A stretch of 64,000 nt of DNA, taken from the NCBI RefSeq assembly GCF_030816505.1, contig NZ_JAUSYB010000001.1:1984001-2048000 (forward strand), given 5' to 3'. Position 1 is the stretch's first letter; each line of letters starts with the position of its first letter. Shown here in pieces: positions 20,501 through 30,762 of this stretch. The translations under genes and the position numbers were made by a program. The notes under the pieces were generated by a model. The model did no database searches, had not been told where the DNA came from, and worked only from the letters and a program-made list of their open reading frames with translations. This DNA is from Microbacterium sp. W4I20. GTDB lineage: Bacteria; Actinomycetota; Actinomycetes; Actinomycetales; Microbacteriaceae.

Positions 20501-23500
20501 TCGCCGGAGACCCTGGCCTCGAGCTGATCGGGGACCTCGAGACCGTCCTTCACCAGCGCGAGCTTGTCTCCCTCGGGGTCGGAGTCGTTCTCCAGCACCG
20601 GCACCGCGATCTCCCGGCCCGGGCGCACGACGACGGCATCCTTGACGGCATACGGCGGCTGGTTGACCTGTTCGGCGGGGGCGATCCCGACGCGGATCGT
20701 GGCGATGCCCTCCTTGCCGAGGCGGTCGCGGACGCGGTACTTGAACACGTCCACGCCGGAGGCATCAGCGGCGGCCTCGAAGGTGAAGTAGTTCGGTCCC
20801 ACGGCCGTGATCCGGCCCTTCGTGGGACTGGAGTCGATGCCGATCAGCTCGACCGAGTCGCCGTCCGCGTCGATGCCGTCCAGCGGCACGGCGATGTTCA
20901 CCTCGGTGCCGGCCAGGGCGCGGGCCGTCAGATCCTGCGGGCGGGGAGCGGCGTTGGTCTCCGCATCGATCGGGAGGATCTGGATCGTGACGAAGCCGGC
21001 AGCCTTCTGCTGGCGCGAGTCCGACGCCTCGTAGGTGAGGTACACGGTCTGCGCCTCGTCGCCGGCCTTGAAGCGCACGGCGTCCTGCGACACGAACGCC
21101 TCGCCGTCCTCGGGATCCACGGTCTCGATGAGCTCGGGCTCGACGTGCATGATGTCGTCGCTCGGATGCGTGTCGTTGTCGAGCACCGGGATCGTCACGA
21201 CGTCGCCGGCGCGGACGGTGGCCGTGTCGGGGTTCGTCACCGGGGGCAGGATCTCGTCGGGCGCGGGGATCGGGATCACCACGACCTCGCCCTCGGCGGA
21301 CTTCGATCCGTTCGAGATGCGGTACTTGATGCGCACCGGCTCGTCGAGGGCACCCTGATCGGTGATGCGCAGCGTCTCGTGGTTGAGCACCGAGACCGAG
21401 ATGCCGGTGCCCGGCTCCAGGGTGACCGACTGGACCACGAGGATGCCGCCGGCCGGATCGGTGTCGTTGTTGAGCACACCCAGCAGCACGTCTCCACCGG
21501 TCGGGAGAAGGGCCACGTCGCGCACGGCGACAGGAGGCAGATCGCTCTCCGACTCCGGCATCACGTCGATGCGCACGAGGCCTTCCCCGTTCTTGGGGCC
21601 GGTCGTCACCTGGTACTGCACGTAGTAGACGCCGGTCTTCGCCGCCGTGAACGAGAAGGTCTTGTTCGGGAAGTCGGGGAGGATCGTCGCTCCCGGTGCA
21701 TCGAGCACCCGACTCAGCCGCAGCGGCTCCCGACCGGCGCTCGTGTCGTTGACGAGCGGCGCGACCGTGACCTGCTCCCCGGCTCTGGTGATCACATGGT
21801 CGGCGTTGGTCTTCGGATTCGTCGAGCCTCGCGGCCGCACGTCGAGCGCGATCGTCGCCGAGCCGACCTCACCCGACGCGTCGGCCACCGTGACCTGCAC
21901 GTCCTTGCGGCCCTGCAGACTCGCCGTCGCCTTGTAGGTGATCTGGCCGTCCTTGCTGAAGTCGACCTCGTCACCGGGAGCGGGGATGACATCCTTCAGA
22001 TAGATGTCGTCGCCATCCGGATCGATCCAGTCCGGCAGGATGTTGTACGAGATCGTGCCGCCCGTCTCGACGGCCAGGGCGGTCTTCCGCTTCGACTTCG
22101 GCGCGACGTTCTGATCCCAGTCGCGCACCGTGAGCGTGACCTGCGCGGTGTCCTTGCCCTTGCGGCCGTCGTCGACCTCGTATGTGAAGGTCGCCGACCC
22201 CGTCGCTTTCTCGTCGACCGCGATCTGCAGCGATCCACCGTTGTTGATGGGCTGCACGGTGCCGATCGACGGCTGCCTCTCGGCGAGTGCCGCGACGAGC
22301 ACGTCGCCGTCCGGGTCGTTGTCGTTGTCGAGGACCGGCAGCAGCGTCGTCGCACCGGGACGCACGCCGTACTCGTCGTCGGTGGCGACCGGCGGATTGT
22401 TCTCCTCGCTGCGCTCGGGCAGGGTCGTCTCGATGGTCTCCTCGGTCGAGTCGTCCTCGTTCTCCGTCTCACCCTCCGGAGGCGTCCAGGTCGTTCCAGT
22501 TGTCGACGCGCTGCAGGCTCTCGTTGGCCATCCAGGCCGCGCCCCCGACGGCGTCGTTGAGGATGATGACATCGCGATTGACGCGGAACGTGAGGCTGGC
22601 GGAGTTCTCCGCACCGTCGATCGGGGCCTTGACGTCGTTGGCGTCTCCAGGGCATTCGCGGATGAACGTCGCCGATCCCGCCCACGCACCGTAGGTGCAC
22701 CCGCGCAACCACACGGGCGCCGCCGCCGTACCCGATGCTCCCGCTTCGGTCGACGTCGTCTCTCCGCCGTCGAGCGGCACTCGCAGCAGGGCGGTGGGGG
22801 TCGCGACGGCGACGGCGTCGGACTCGGCGGAGGCCTGCTGCAGCACGGCATCCGCCGCGCCGTCGATCTCGGTCCGGAAGCCGCCAGGGGTGGTCACCAC
22901 TCCGGCAGCCGCATCGAGCACGACAGGGGTGCGGCCGACAGCGGTGATGGTCGGGCGCTCGCTCACATCGAGTTCACCGATGGATGCCGCGGACGGCTCC
23001 CCCGGGCTGCCCTCGTTGTCGACGGGGACGGTCACGACCTCGCCGCGCTCGCCGGACAGCCCGAACACCGTGCCGTCGGATGCCACGGCGACGTCGGAGT
23101 CCTTGCCCAGCTCGATGAGCGGCTCCTCGGCCTCGATCTCGAAGGAGGCGAGTCCCTGGACCGGCATCACCCACAGATCACCCGACTTCTCGTCGAGGAT
23201 CGCCGCCGTGTCCTTGCCGAGCGCGACCTTCGCCGAACCGGGGATCACCGTCGAGTCGCCGAGGGCGACACGGGCCGGGTCGATGGCGGTCACCGTCGAC
23301 GCCGTCGTGTCGACGACCAGCACGTTCGCCGCGTCCTGCAGGATGTCGTAGCTCTCGCTGGTCGTGCGCAGACCGCCGTCGAGAACGGTGGACTCGTGGT
23401 TGAAGTGCCCGACCAGCAGGCTCGAGGTCTTCGTGATCCAGACGCCGCCGTCGTTCAGGTCGACCTTGGTGGTCGGGAAGCCCTCGTAGGTGAGCGCCAT

Positions 23501-23587
23501 CGTGGTGAGGGCGATGACCCCGGCGGTCACTCCCGCAGCCGATGCCAGAGTCTTGGGTCGCGCGCGCATCCACGACAAGGCCTTCAT
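17521..23587 (-). pseudogene. Giant Ig-like/FN3 surface protein A, frameshifted
   Basis: A tandem paralogue of protein B with the same layout and ~2,021 joined residues: signal-anchor helix, propeller-like head (residues ~40-340, with a WLRGCTYGAWAG and FIRECPGD cysteine pair), an acidic PPEGETEN linker, ~11 Ig-like modules, five FN3 modules and a cysteine-containing end NGADYERTAW. The ATG at 23587 follows a GGGGGAA site. After NWNDL the first frame runs into TGA; one surplus G near 22484-22486 causes it, and removing it gives LTPPEGETEN, matching B. The FN3 half is closest to B (a cysteine pair CQSTTC is shared). A strong hairpin separates it from B, so the two can be expressed at different levels. 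Confidence 0.85.
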
Positions 23588-23652
23588 ACCCGGTTCCCCC
23601 CAGGGTCGACACTCTTCAGCTCACCACCGCGGACCCGACGGGCCGGCGGCGC

Positions 23653-23670
23653 ACTCGTTCATCCTAACCG
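23653..23670 (-). promoter_or_regulatory. Candidate promoter (-10 TAGGAT) of surface protein A
   Basis: Same 18-base string as upstream of B. TAGGAT at 23666-23661 lies 74 bp before the start codon, nearly the same spacing as in B. The conservation could reflect a shared -10, a regulator site, or both. Confidence 0.55.
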
Positions 23671-23722
23671 CACCTGGTATATCGCTCGATGGGCATGTCT
23701 CCCCTGTTGCTGCCTTACAGTG

Positions 23723-24292
23723 TCAGGCCCGCCAGCATCCCTCGAGGTGGTCATCGACCATTCCGGCCGACTGCATCAGGGCGTACATGGTCGTGGGACC
23801 GACGAAGCGGAACCCGCGGCGGCGCAGTTCCTTGCTCAGAGCGGTCGATTCCGGCGTGACCGCGGGAACGTCGGCCATCGATGAGGGGCGGATGCCGGAC
23901 GCCGGCGGCGCGAACGACCACATCAGCGCGTCGAGCTCGCCGTCGCCCATCGAGCGGACGATGCGCGCGTTGCCGATCGTGGCCTCGATCTTCGCCCGGT
24001 TGCGGATGATGCCGGCATCCGTCATCAGACGCTCGACGTCGGCCTCACCGAACTCCGCGACGGCCTCCGGCTCGAAGCCCGCGAAGACCTCGCGGAACCG
24101 GGGGCGCTTGCGCAGGATCGTGATCCACGACAACCCCGCCTGGAAGCCCTCGAGCGCCATCTTCTCGAACAGTGCGCGGTCGCCGTGCAGCGCCGTGCCC
24201 CACTCCTCGTCGTGGTAGCGGCGATACTCGGCATCGTCGCCGACCCAGGCGCAGCGGGCGCGGGAGTCGGGGCCGGCTATCAGGGAGGTCAT
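23723..24292 (-). CDS. tag: DNA-3-methyladenine glycosylase I
   Basis: A 189-residue base-excision repair enzyme that removes 3-methyladenine from alkylated DNA. It carries the family start CAWVGDD, YHDEEWG, the core FEKMALEGFQAGLSWITIL, and a C-terminal HLEGCW. The Cys/His pairs at both ends (Cys14, His27 and the final His and Cys) correspond to the zinc snap of E. coli Tag. Length is normal for the family. It is monocistronic in appearance, between giant protein A and an alcohol dehydrogenase gene, with no sign of DNA-damage regulation upstream. Confidence 0.95.
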   Translation of the reverse strand: MTSLIAGPDSRARCAWVGDDAEYRRYHDEEWGTALHGDRALFEKMALEGFQAGLSWITILRKRPRFREVFAGFEPEAVAEFGEADVERLMTDAGIIRNRAKIEATIGNARIVRSMGDGELDALMWSFAPPASGIRPSSMADVPAVTPESTALSKELRRRGFRFVGPTTMYALMQSAGMVDDHLEGCWRA

Positions 24293-24320
24293 GCGTCGAG
24301 GCTAGCGGCGCCCACCGACG

Positions 24321-25367
24321 TCACGCGGCGAACGTCGACGCGTCGATGACGAACCGGTACCGCACATCCGAGGCCAGCACGCGATCATAGGCGGTGTTGA
24401 TCTCGGATGCCGGGATCACCTCGATCTCGGCGGCGATGCCGTGCTCGGCGCAGAAGTCGAGCATCTCCTGCGTCTCGTCGATCCCGCCGATGTTGGACCC
24501 TGCCAGTGAGCGGCGGCCGCCGATCAACGACATGACCTGCACGGGAAGAGGTTCGGCCGGAGCGCCGACGCAGATCATGGTGCCTCCGACGTCGAGCAGG
24601 CTCAGGTAGGAGCGCATGTCGATCACGGCGCTGACCGTGTTGAGGATCACGTCGAACGACGACCGCAGCTCGCGGAACGTCTCGCGGTCGCTCGTCGCGC
24701 GGTAGTCGTCGGCCCCGAGGCGCAGGCCGTCGTCCTTCTTGCCCAGCGTCTGCGAGAGCACGGTGACCTCGGCGCCGAGCGCGTGCGCGATCTGCACGCC
24801 CATGTGCCCGAGCCCGCCGAGTCCGACCACGGCGACGCGTGTGCCCGGTCCGACGTTCCAGTGCCGCAGCGGGGAGTAGGTGGTGATGCCGGCGCAGAGC
24901 AGTGGGGCGGCGACGTCGAGCGGGAGCGCGTCGGGGATGCGGAGCGCGAACTTCTCGGTCACTACGACCTGCTCGGAGTAGCCGCCCTGGGTGACGGTCC
25001 CGTCGCGGTCCTCGGATCCGTAGGTGAACACGGCTCCCTGCGTGCAGAACTGCTCGTCTCCGCGCAGGCAGTTGCGGCACTCTCCGCAGGAGTTCACCAG
25101 ACAGCCGACGCCGACGCGATCGCCGACCGCGTGCTTCGTGACGTCGGTGCCGATCGCGGCGACCGTTCCGGTGATCTCGTGTCCGGGCGCGAGCGGGTAC
25201 TGCTGCGGACCCCAGTCCCCCTGCACGGTGTGGATGTCGGAGTGGCAGATGCCCGCGAAGGCGATGTCGATGAGCACGTCGAGGGGTCCGAGTTCTCGAC
25301 GTTCGATCGTCGTCTTCTCGAGCGGTGCGGCTTCACTCGGCGCGGCGTAGGCGTGGACGCGGGTCAT
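24321..25367 (-). CDS. Zinc-dependent NAD(P) alcohol dehydrogenase (MDR, cinnamyl-ADH-like)
   Basis: A 348-residue medium-chain dehydrogenase. The catalytic zinc site is CHSDIH plus GHEITG; the structural zinc site is four Cys in [17 protein letters not shown]. The Rossmann nucleotide loop is GLGGLGHMG. The AdhC/YahK-like branch usually reduces aldehydes with NADPH; the substrate here cannot be told. The ATG at 25367 follows GAAAGAAG; a reading 31 codons longer is possible but has no good ribosome site. A 59-bp palindromic element lies just upstream. Confidence 0.92.
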   Translation of the reverse strand: MTRVHAYAAPSEAAPLEKTTIERRELGPLDVLIDIAFAGICHSDIHTVQGDWGPQQYPLAPGHEITGTVAAIGTDVTKHAVGDRVGVGCLVNSCGECRNCLRGDEQFCTQGAVFTYGSEDRDGTVTQGGYSEQVVVTEKFALRIPDALPLDVAAPLLCAGITTYSPLRHWNVGPGTRVAVVGLGGLGHMGVQIAHALGAEVTVLSQTLGKKDDGLRLGADDYRATSDRETFRELRSSFDVILNTVSAVIDMRSYLSLLDVGGTMICVGAPAEPLPVQVMSLIGGRRSLAGSNIGGIDETQEMLDFCAEHGIAAEIEVIPASEINTAYDRVLASDVRYRFVIDASTFAA

Positions 25368-25415
25368 TGGATCTTCTTTCGTCGGCGGGCCGGGTGCGAC
25401 ACTACCCGCCCGGCG

Positions 25416-25474
25416 TTCGAATCGCGCAAATGGGCCCGATCGAGGACCATGAGGACCCATTCGCGCGATTCGAA
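25416..25474. repeat. 59-bp intergenic palindromic element, copy 1
   Basis: The outer arms begin TTCGAATCGCGCAA and end with its near-complement. The ~19-bp arms have one mismatch and flank a ~21-bp loop. It lies between the acyl-CoA oxidase stop and the alcohol dehydrogenase start. Two other copies of exactly 59 bp occur in the window, with different loops. Confidence 0.9.
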
Positions 25475-25482
25475 AGCGAGTG

Positions 25483-27566
25483 TCAGCGCTTCTTCAGATC
25501 ACCCAGCGGCTCCCGCTTGGACTTCTTCTCCTTGACCGGAGCCTCGCCGGATGCCTCGAGGTCGGCGTAGTAGGCGCGGGCCTCGTCCTGACGCTGCTTC
25601 TCGATGCCGCTCGCGATGGGTGCCCGCACGTGCTCCGGCTCGTAGCCGAACGCGTCGACGAGATCGAGGGCGTGCGGGCGGAGCCGCGCGCACAGGCGGT
25701 CGATGTACCGCGACACGGCACCCGCGCGCTGGTTCGACAGTCGGCCGTTGATCAGGTGCCAGGCGAGATGCTTCTCGATCAGCTGCAGGCCGAAGAGGTC
25801 GCGCAGCCAGGTGAGGACCTTCTTGGTGTCGGGGTCGTCGATCGCGTGCACGGCGTCGGTGAACGCTTCCCACTGCAAGAGCTCGCCGTGCGCCCGGGCC
25901 GCCTCGATGAGTTCGGCCTGGTTCTCGTTGAACAGCCGAGCGCCGAGCGCCTTGTCCTTCGCCCCGGGACGGAGCCGCCCGGCGATGTCGGCCACCATCT
26001 GCTGCACGCGCCCGGCGAGCAGGTCGTGCTGCTGCTCCTCGCGAAGTCCGTTCTCGACCGAGCGGGACACCTGTCCGAAGTCGGCGACCGACTGTCCGAG
26101 CTGGCGGAGGCCGGCGCCGTGGAACACCTTGCCCGCCGTCATGCCGACGGCGAACTTCGCCAGGGTCGCGGCATCCTTGCCCTTGAACTGCTGGGCGTAG
26201 TCCGTGAGCAGACGCTTGCCGACGAGCTGGAGCAGCACGTTGTTGTCGCCCTCGAACGTGACGTAGATGTCGAGGTCTGCGCGCAGACCGACGAGGCGGT
26301 TCTCGAACATGAACCCGGCGCCGCCGCAGGCCTCGCGGGCTTCCTGCAGGGTGTCGAGCGCGTGCCAGGTCGACAGCGGCTTGAGGGCGGCGGCGAGCGT
26401 CTCGAGGTCTTCGCGGTCGGCCGGGGTGTCGATGCGGCCGGAGAAGACGCCGTCGAACTTCTTCAGGAACTCGTCGTGGGCGAAGATGTGGGCGTACGTC
26501 GTCGCGAGCCGCGGGAGCAGGCGCCGCTGGTGCTTGCCGTAGTCGAGGAGCACGACCTCCTGCCCGTCGACGCCGTCGAACTGCCGACGCTGGGTCGCGT
26601 ACGTGATCGCGATCTTCAGCGCGAGAGCGGAGGCCCAGGATGCCGCCCCGTCGAGCGAGACGCGACCTTGCACCAGAGTGCCGAGCATCGTGAAGAAGCG
26701 GCGGCCGGGGCTGTCGATCGCGCTCGAGTAGGTGCCGTCGGCGGCGACGTCGCCGTACCGGTTCAGAAGGTTCGTGCGAGGCACGCGCACCTGGTCGAAC
26801 GAGAGCCGACCGTTGTCGATGCCGTTGAGCCCCCCTTGAGACCGTCGTCCTCGCGGCCGATGCCGGGGAGGTCATTGCCGTCCTCGCCGCGCAGTGGCAC
26901 GTAGAAGCAGTGCACGCCGTGGTTGACGCCGTTCGTGATCAGCTGCGCGAACACGGTCGCCGCGACGCCGTGCAGGGCCGCATTGCCGAGGTACTCCTTG
27001 GTCGCCGCGCGGAACGGCGTGTGGATGACGAACTCCTCGGTCTCGGGATCGTAGGTCGCCGTGGTTCCGACAGCCGCGACGTCGGAGCCGTGCCCGATCT
27101 CGGTCATCGCGAAGGCACCGGGGATCTCGAGGTTCATGATGCCGGGCAACCACTTCTCGTGGTGCTCCTTCGTACCGAGCTGCAACACCGCCGAACCGAA
27201 GAGGCCCCACTGCACGCCCGACTTGATCTGCAGGCTCGGGTCGGCGACCACCAGCTCCTCGAAGCCGGCGATGTTGGCGCCGTTGTTGTCCTCGCCGCCG
27301 AGCGACTTCGGGAACGCGCGGTGCACGGCCTTGTTCTCGACCAGCAGGTGCAGCTGGCTGAGCACACGCTCGCGGTGCTCGTCCTTGCCCAGGTCGTCCT
27401 TGCGCCAGAACGCCGAGTCCTTGATCATCTCGCGCGCCTGCCGGCGGGTGTCGGCCCAGGTGCCCATCAGCGCATCGTTCACGCGGGAGACATCGAGGTG
27501 CGGGACGTCGGCCGCATCGTGCGGCTCGTGGGATGTCGTCGAAGGACGGACGGCGGCGTCGACCAT
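25483..27566 (-). pseudogene. Acyl-CoA oxidase/dehydrogenase family protein, frameshifted
   Basis: The joined reading is ~694 residues, the length of the ACOX-like class that oxidises acyl-CoA to enoyl-CoA with FAD. The N-terminal frame (ATG 27566 behind GGAGGA) holds FPKSLGGEDNN, AFAMTEIGHGSDVAAVGTTA and the mid beta-domain. The second frame carries the helical domains (TYATQRRQFDG, REACGGAGFM, TFEGDNNVLLQ) to a Lys-rich tail. The break is at a run of six C (plus strand, 26830-26835): one further G on the coding strand would give KGGLNGIDNG. Both halves are otherwise intact. A homopolymer miscount is the simplest explanation. Confidence 0.88.
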
Positions 27567-27646
27567 GGCATTCCTCCAGGGGAAGTAGGGATGCCTCCAT
27601 GGTAGGTCTGCGACAAACCCCGGCGAAGTCACCTGTGGTGTTCCTC

Positions 27647-27680
27647 CAAGCGGATGCGGGAGCGCATCGGCATCCGCTTG
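27647..27680 (-). terminator. Candidate terminator hairpin after recQ
   Basis: An 11-bp perfect stem (CAAGCGGATGC and its complement) with a 12-base loop lies 30 bp beyond the recQ stop. Confidence 0.5.
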
Positions 27681-27709
27681 TCGCCAGCCGACAGGATCGG
27701 CGGGGCGGG

Positions 27710-29761
27710 TCAGGCGGCGGCGATGACCGCGAGCACACCCTCGCCGTAGGCCTCGCGCTTCTTGGCCCCGATGCCGGTGATGCCCTCGAGGTCGCCGAGG
27801 GAGGCCGGACGATGCTCGGCGAGGGCGCGCAGGGTCGCGTCGCCGAACACGATGTACGCCGGAACGCCCTGTTCCCGCGCGGTCTCGGCGCGCCAGGCGC
27901 GCAGCGCCTCGAAGATGCCGCGGTCACCGGCATCCAGCGTGTCGGCGGCACTGGCCTTGCGGGCGCGGGTCGACGACGCCGGGCGTCCGATCGTGTCCTT
28001 GCGCAGCGGCACCGGCGTCTCGCCGCGCAGCACGGCGGCCGCAGCCTCGCCGGGAGCGAGGGTTCCGTAGTCGCCCTGGGCGACCAGGATGCCGCGGGCC
28101 AGCAGCTGCCGCACGACGCTGCGCCAGTCCTGGTCGGAGAGATCGGCACCGATGCCGTAGGTCGCGAGCTTGTCGTGCCCCTGCTGACGGATGCGTTCGG
28201 TCGAGGCACCGCGCAGGATGTCGACGAGGTGCCCGGCGCCGAACGACTGATTCCGCTCGCGCTTCAGCCGCACGATCGTCGAGAGAAGCTTCTGCGCGGG
28301 GACGAGCCCGTCGAAGGTCTCGGTCTCGTCCAGGCACGTGTCGCAGTTGCCGCAGGGCTCCGACGGCTGCCCGAAGTAGCCGAGCAGATTCTGCCGACGG
28401 CACTCCACGGTCTCGCACAGCGCGAGCATCGCGTCGAGGTGCTGCCCCAGGCGCATCTTGAAGGTGCGATCGCCGGGGCTCTGGTCGATCATGCGGCGCT
28501 GCTGCACGACATCGCCGAGGCCGTACGCCATCCACGCGACCGAGGGTTCGCCGTCGCGGCCCGCGCGACCGGTCTCCTGGTAGTAGCCCTCGACGGACTT
28601 CGGCAGGTCGATGTGCGCCACGAAGCGCACATCGGGCTTGTCGATGCCCATGCCGAACGCGATGGTCGCGACCATGACCACGCCGTCATCGCGGAGGAAG
28701 CGCGACTGGTTCGCAGCGCGCACCTCGGCGGGAAGCCCCGCGTGATACGGCAGCGCGTCGAGGCCCTGAGCTGCGAGGTAGGTGGCCGTCTGCTCGACCG
28801 ACTTGCGGCTGAGCGCGTAGACGATGCCGGCCGGCTGCGCGCCGGAATCGCCCGCCGCGGTCTGCGACTTGATGAACGCGACCAGCTGCTTGCGGGGGTC
28901 GACCTTGGGCACGATGCGGTACTGGATGTTCGGGCGGTCGAAGCTCGCCACGAAGTGCTTCGCGCTGTCGAGGTGCAGCCGCTCGGTGAGCTCCTTGTGC
29001 GTCGCCGCGGTCGCCGTCGCAGTGAGCGCCATGCGCGGCACGCCGGGGAATCGCTCGCCGAGGTCGCCGAGCGCGAGGTAGTCGGGCCGGAAGTCGTGGC
29101 CCCACTGCGACACACAGTGCGCCTCGTCGATCGCGATGACGCTGAGTGTTCCGCGCTGCAGCAGTGCGGTGGTCTGCGGGCTCGACAGCCGCTCGGGCGC
29201 GACGTAGATGAGGTCGAGCTCGCCGGCGACGTAGGCGCGTTCGACCTCGCGCCGCTCATCGATCGCCTGCGTGGAGTTGAGGTACGCGGCCTTCACGCCG
29301 TTGGCGCGCAGCGCGTCGACCTGATCGTGCATGAGGGCGATGAGCGGACTGATCACGAGCCCGGTGCCTTCACGCACGAGTGCCGGCACCTGGTACGTCA
29401 CGCTCTTGCCGGCACCGGTCGGCATCAGCACGACCGCGTCGCCCCCGGCGATCACCTGCTCGACGATGGCGGCCTGGTCGCCGCGGAACTCGTCGTAGCC
29501 GAACACCGTGTGCAGCGCCTCGGCGGCGGACGGATAGCGGCTCGGGGTCGCCTTGCGGACGGCCTGCGCAGCAGGCGCGGATGCTCGTGGCGACACGGGT
29601 GTCGTCGGGCCGGGCCCCCAGTCGAGCGGCGGCTCGAATCCCGCGCCCTGCGGCTCCCAGTCCATCGGCTCCGGCGGCTCGCTCGTCTCCCAGCCACCGT
29701 CGTCGTAGGGCTCGTCGGCGTACGGCAGATCCGCGTACGGGTCACGGGGAGTCTGCGGCAT
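27710..29761 (-). CDS. recQ: ATP-dependent DNA helicase RecQ
   Basis: A 683-residue 3'-to-5' helicase for recombination and fork repair. A ~75-residue disordered acidic/Pro N-terminal extension precedes the helicase core: Walker A PTGAGKS (114-120), DEAH (212-215), TATAT motif III, and motif VI QETGRAGRDG. Next comes the RecQ zinc site (CETVEC ... CGNCDTC), the winged-helix RQC region and a C-terminal HRDC domain (ALRAWRAETAREQGVPAY ... ITGIGAKK). All parts of long RecQ are present. It appears to be transcribed alone. Confidence 0.96.
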   Translation of the reverse strand: MPQTPRDPYADLPYADEPYDDGGWETSEPPEPMDWEPQGAGFEPPLDWGPGPTTPVSPRASAPAAQAVRKATPSRYPSAAEALHTVFGYDEFRGDQAAIVEQVIAGGDAVVLMPTGAGKSVTYQVPALVREGTGLVISPLIALMHDQVDALRANGVKAAYLNSTQAIDERREVERAYVAGELDLIYVAPERLSSPQTTALLQRGTLSVIAIDEAHCVSQWGHDFRPDYLALGDLGERFPGVPRMALTATATAATHKELTERLHLDSAKHFVASFDRPNIQYRIVPKVDPRKQLVAFIKSQTAAGDSGAQPAGIVYALSRKSVEQTATYLAAQGLDALPYHAGLPAEVRAANQSRFLRDDGVVMVATIAFGMGIDKPDVRFVAHIDLPKSVEGYYQETGRAGRDGEPSVAWMAYGLGDVVQQRRMIDQSPGDRTFKMRLGQHLDAMLALCETVECRRQNLLGYFGQPSEPCGNCDTCLDETETFDGLVPAQKLLSTIVRLKRERNQSFGAGHLVDILRGASTERIRQQGHDKLATYGIGADLSDQDWRSVVRQLLARGILVAQGDYGTLAPGEAAAAVLRGETPVPLRKDTIGRPASSTRARKASAADTLDAGDRGIFEALRAWRAETAREQGVPAYIVFGDATLRALAEHRPASLGDLEGITGIGAKKREAYGEGVLAVIAAA

Positions 29762-29831
29762 CCCTCCAGCGTAACGATCCCCGCCGACGTCGGCGGCGCT
29801 CGTCCACAGATCCCCGCGACCCGCCGCCCGG

Positions 29832-30761
29832 CTACTTCACCGACCCCGCCGTCAACCCCCGAACGAAGTATCGACCGAGCGCGAGGTAGAGGATCACGGT
29901 CGGCGCCGCCACGAGGATCGCGCCGGCCATCAGTTCCGAGTAGTCCACGGTCGTCGTGCCGATCATGTTGTTCAGCGTGACGGTCGCCGGCCACACCGCA
30001 GGGGAGGACAGGATGAAGGCGAACAGGAAGTCGTTCCACACGTTCGTGACCTGGAAGATCCCGGCCACGACGAACCCCGGCACCGAGAGCGGCAGGAACA
30101 CCCGGGTGTAGGTGCGCCAGATCCCCGCGCCGTCGACAGCCGCCGCCTCGACCAGCGCGGTGGGGATGCCCTCGTAGTAGTTGCGGAAGATCAGGGTCGT
30201 GATCGGAAGGCCGTAGATGACGTGCACGATGATCAGGCCGGTGATGGTCCCCTGCAGCTGGAGTGCGCTCAGGAACTGGAAGAGCGGGATGATCACCGAC
30301 TGGAACGGGATGAACATGCCCACCAGCAGGATCGTGAACAGGGCCCCCGAATAGCGGAACGGGAACTTCGACAGGATGAAGCCGTTGAACGAGCCGATCA
30401 GGCACGAGAGCACCGCCGCGGGGATCGTGATCTGGAGCGAGTTGAGCAGCGACCCGTGCAGTTTGTCCCACGCTCCCGTGAACGCCTCGAAGCTCGGCTG
30501 GCTCGGGAAGGCGAGGAAGAACCCGGGGGCGCCGGTCGATCCGGCGAGCGCGGTGGCGAGGATCACGTAGATCGGGATCAGCATCGCGACGAGCCCGACG
30601 ATGCAGAGCCCCAGCACGAGCCATTCGCCGGGGGTGCGCGGAAGTCGACTGCGATCGGCGGGGTCGACGGTGCGACGTCGGAGGAACCCCGGTCGGGCGC
30701 CGCGAATCCGCGCCTTCGACTCCGGGACGGTCAGCGCCTGGGTCGTCAGGGTGTCGGCCAT
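29832..30761 (-). CDS. Carbohydrate ABC transporter permease (MalG-like)
   Basis: A 309-residue permease with six membrane helices and the MalG-type ATPase-contact loop EAAAVDGAGIWRTYTRVFLPL (~residue 215). It would pair with the MalF-like permease encoded 1 bp upstream and the binding protein before that. No ATPase gene is present locally, as is common in actinobacteria, where a shared MsiK-type ATPase serves many sugar importers. The exact sugar is unknown. Confidence 0.92.
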   Translation of the reverse strand: MADTLTTQALTVPESKARIRGARPGFLRRRTVDPADRSRLPRTPGEWLVLGLCIVGLVAMLIPIYVILATALAGSTGAPGFFLAFPSQPSFEAFTGAWDKLHGSLLNSLQITIPAAVLSCLIGSFNGFILSKFPFRYSGALFTILLVGMFIPFQSVIIPLFQFLSALQLQGTITGLIIVHVIYGLPITTLIFRNYYEGIPTALVEAAAVDGAGIWRTYTRVFLPLSVPGFVVAGIFQVTNVWNDFLFAFILSSPAVWPATVTLNNMIGTTTVDYSELMAGAILVAAPTVILYLALGRYFVRGLTAGSVK

Positions 30762-30762
30762 G

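Noticed and set aside
4979..22492. Programmed frameshifting as explanation for the PP2C, A and B breaks
   Set aside because: No shared slippery heptamer or downstream structure; the sites differ in sequence and position, and the paralogues break at different points.
17887..22560. Plus-strand reading frame of ~1,557 codons opposite giant gene A
   Set aside because: Same shadow effect; composition and lack of start context argue against coding.
29781..29796. Perfect 16-bp palindrome CCGCCGACGTCGGCGG between permease and recQ genes
   Set aside because: Short GC-rich palindromes occur by chance at this composition; too small for a confident terminator or operator.
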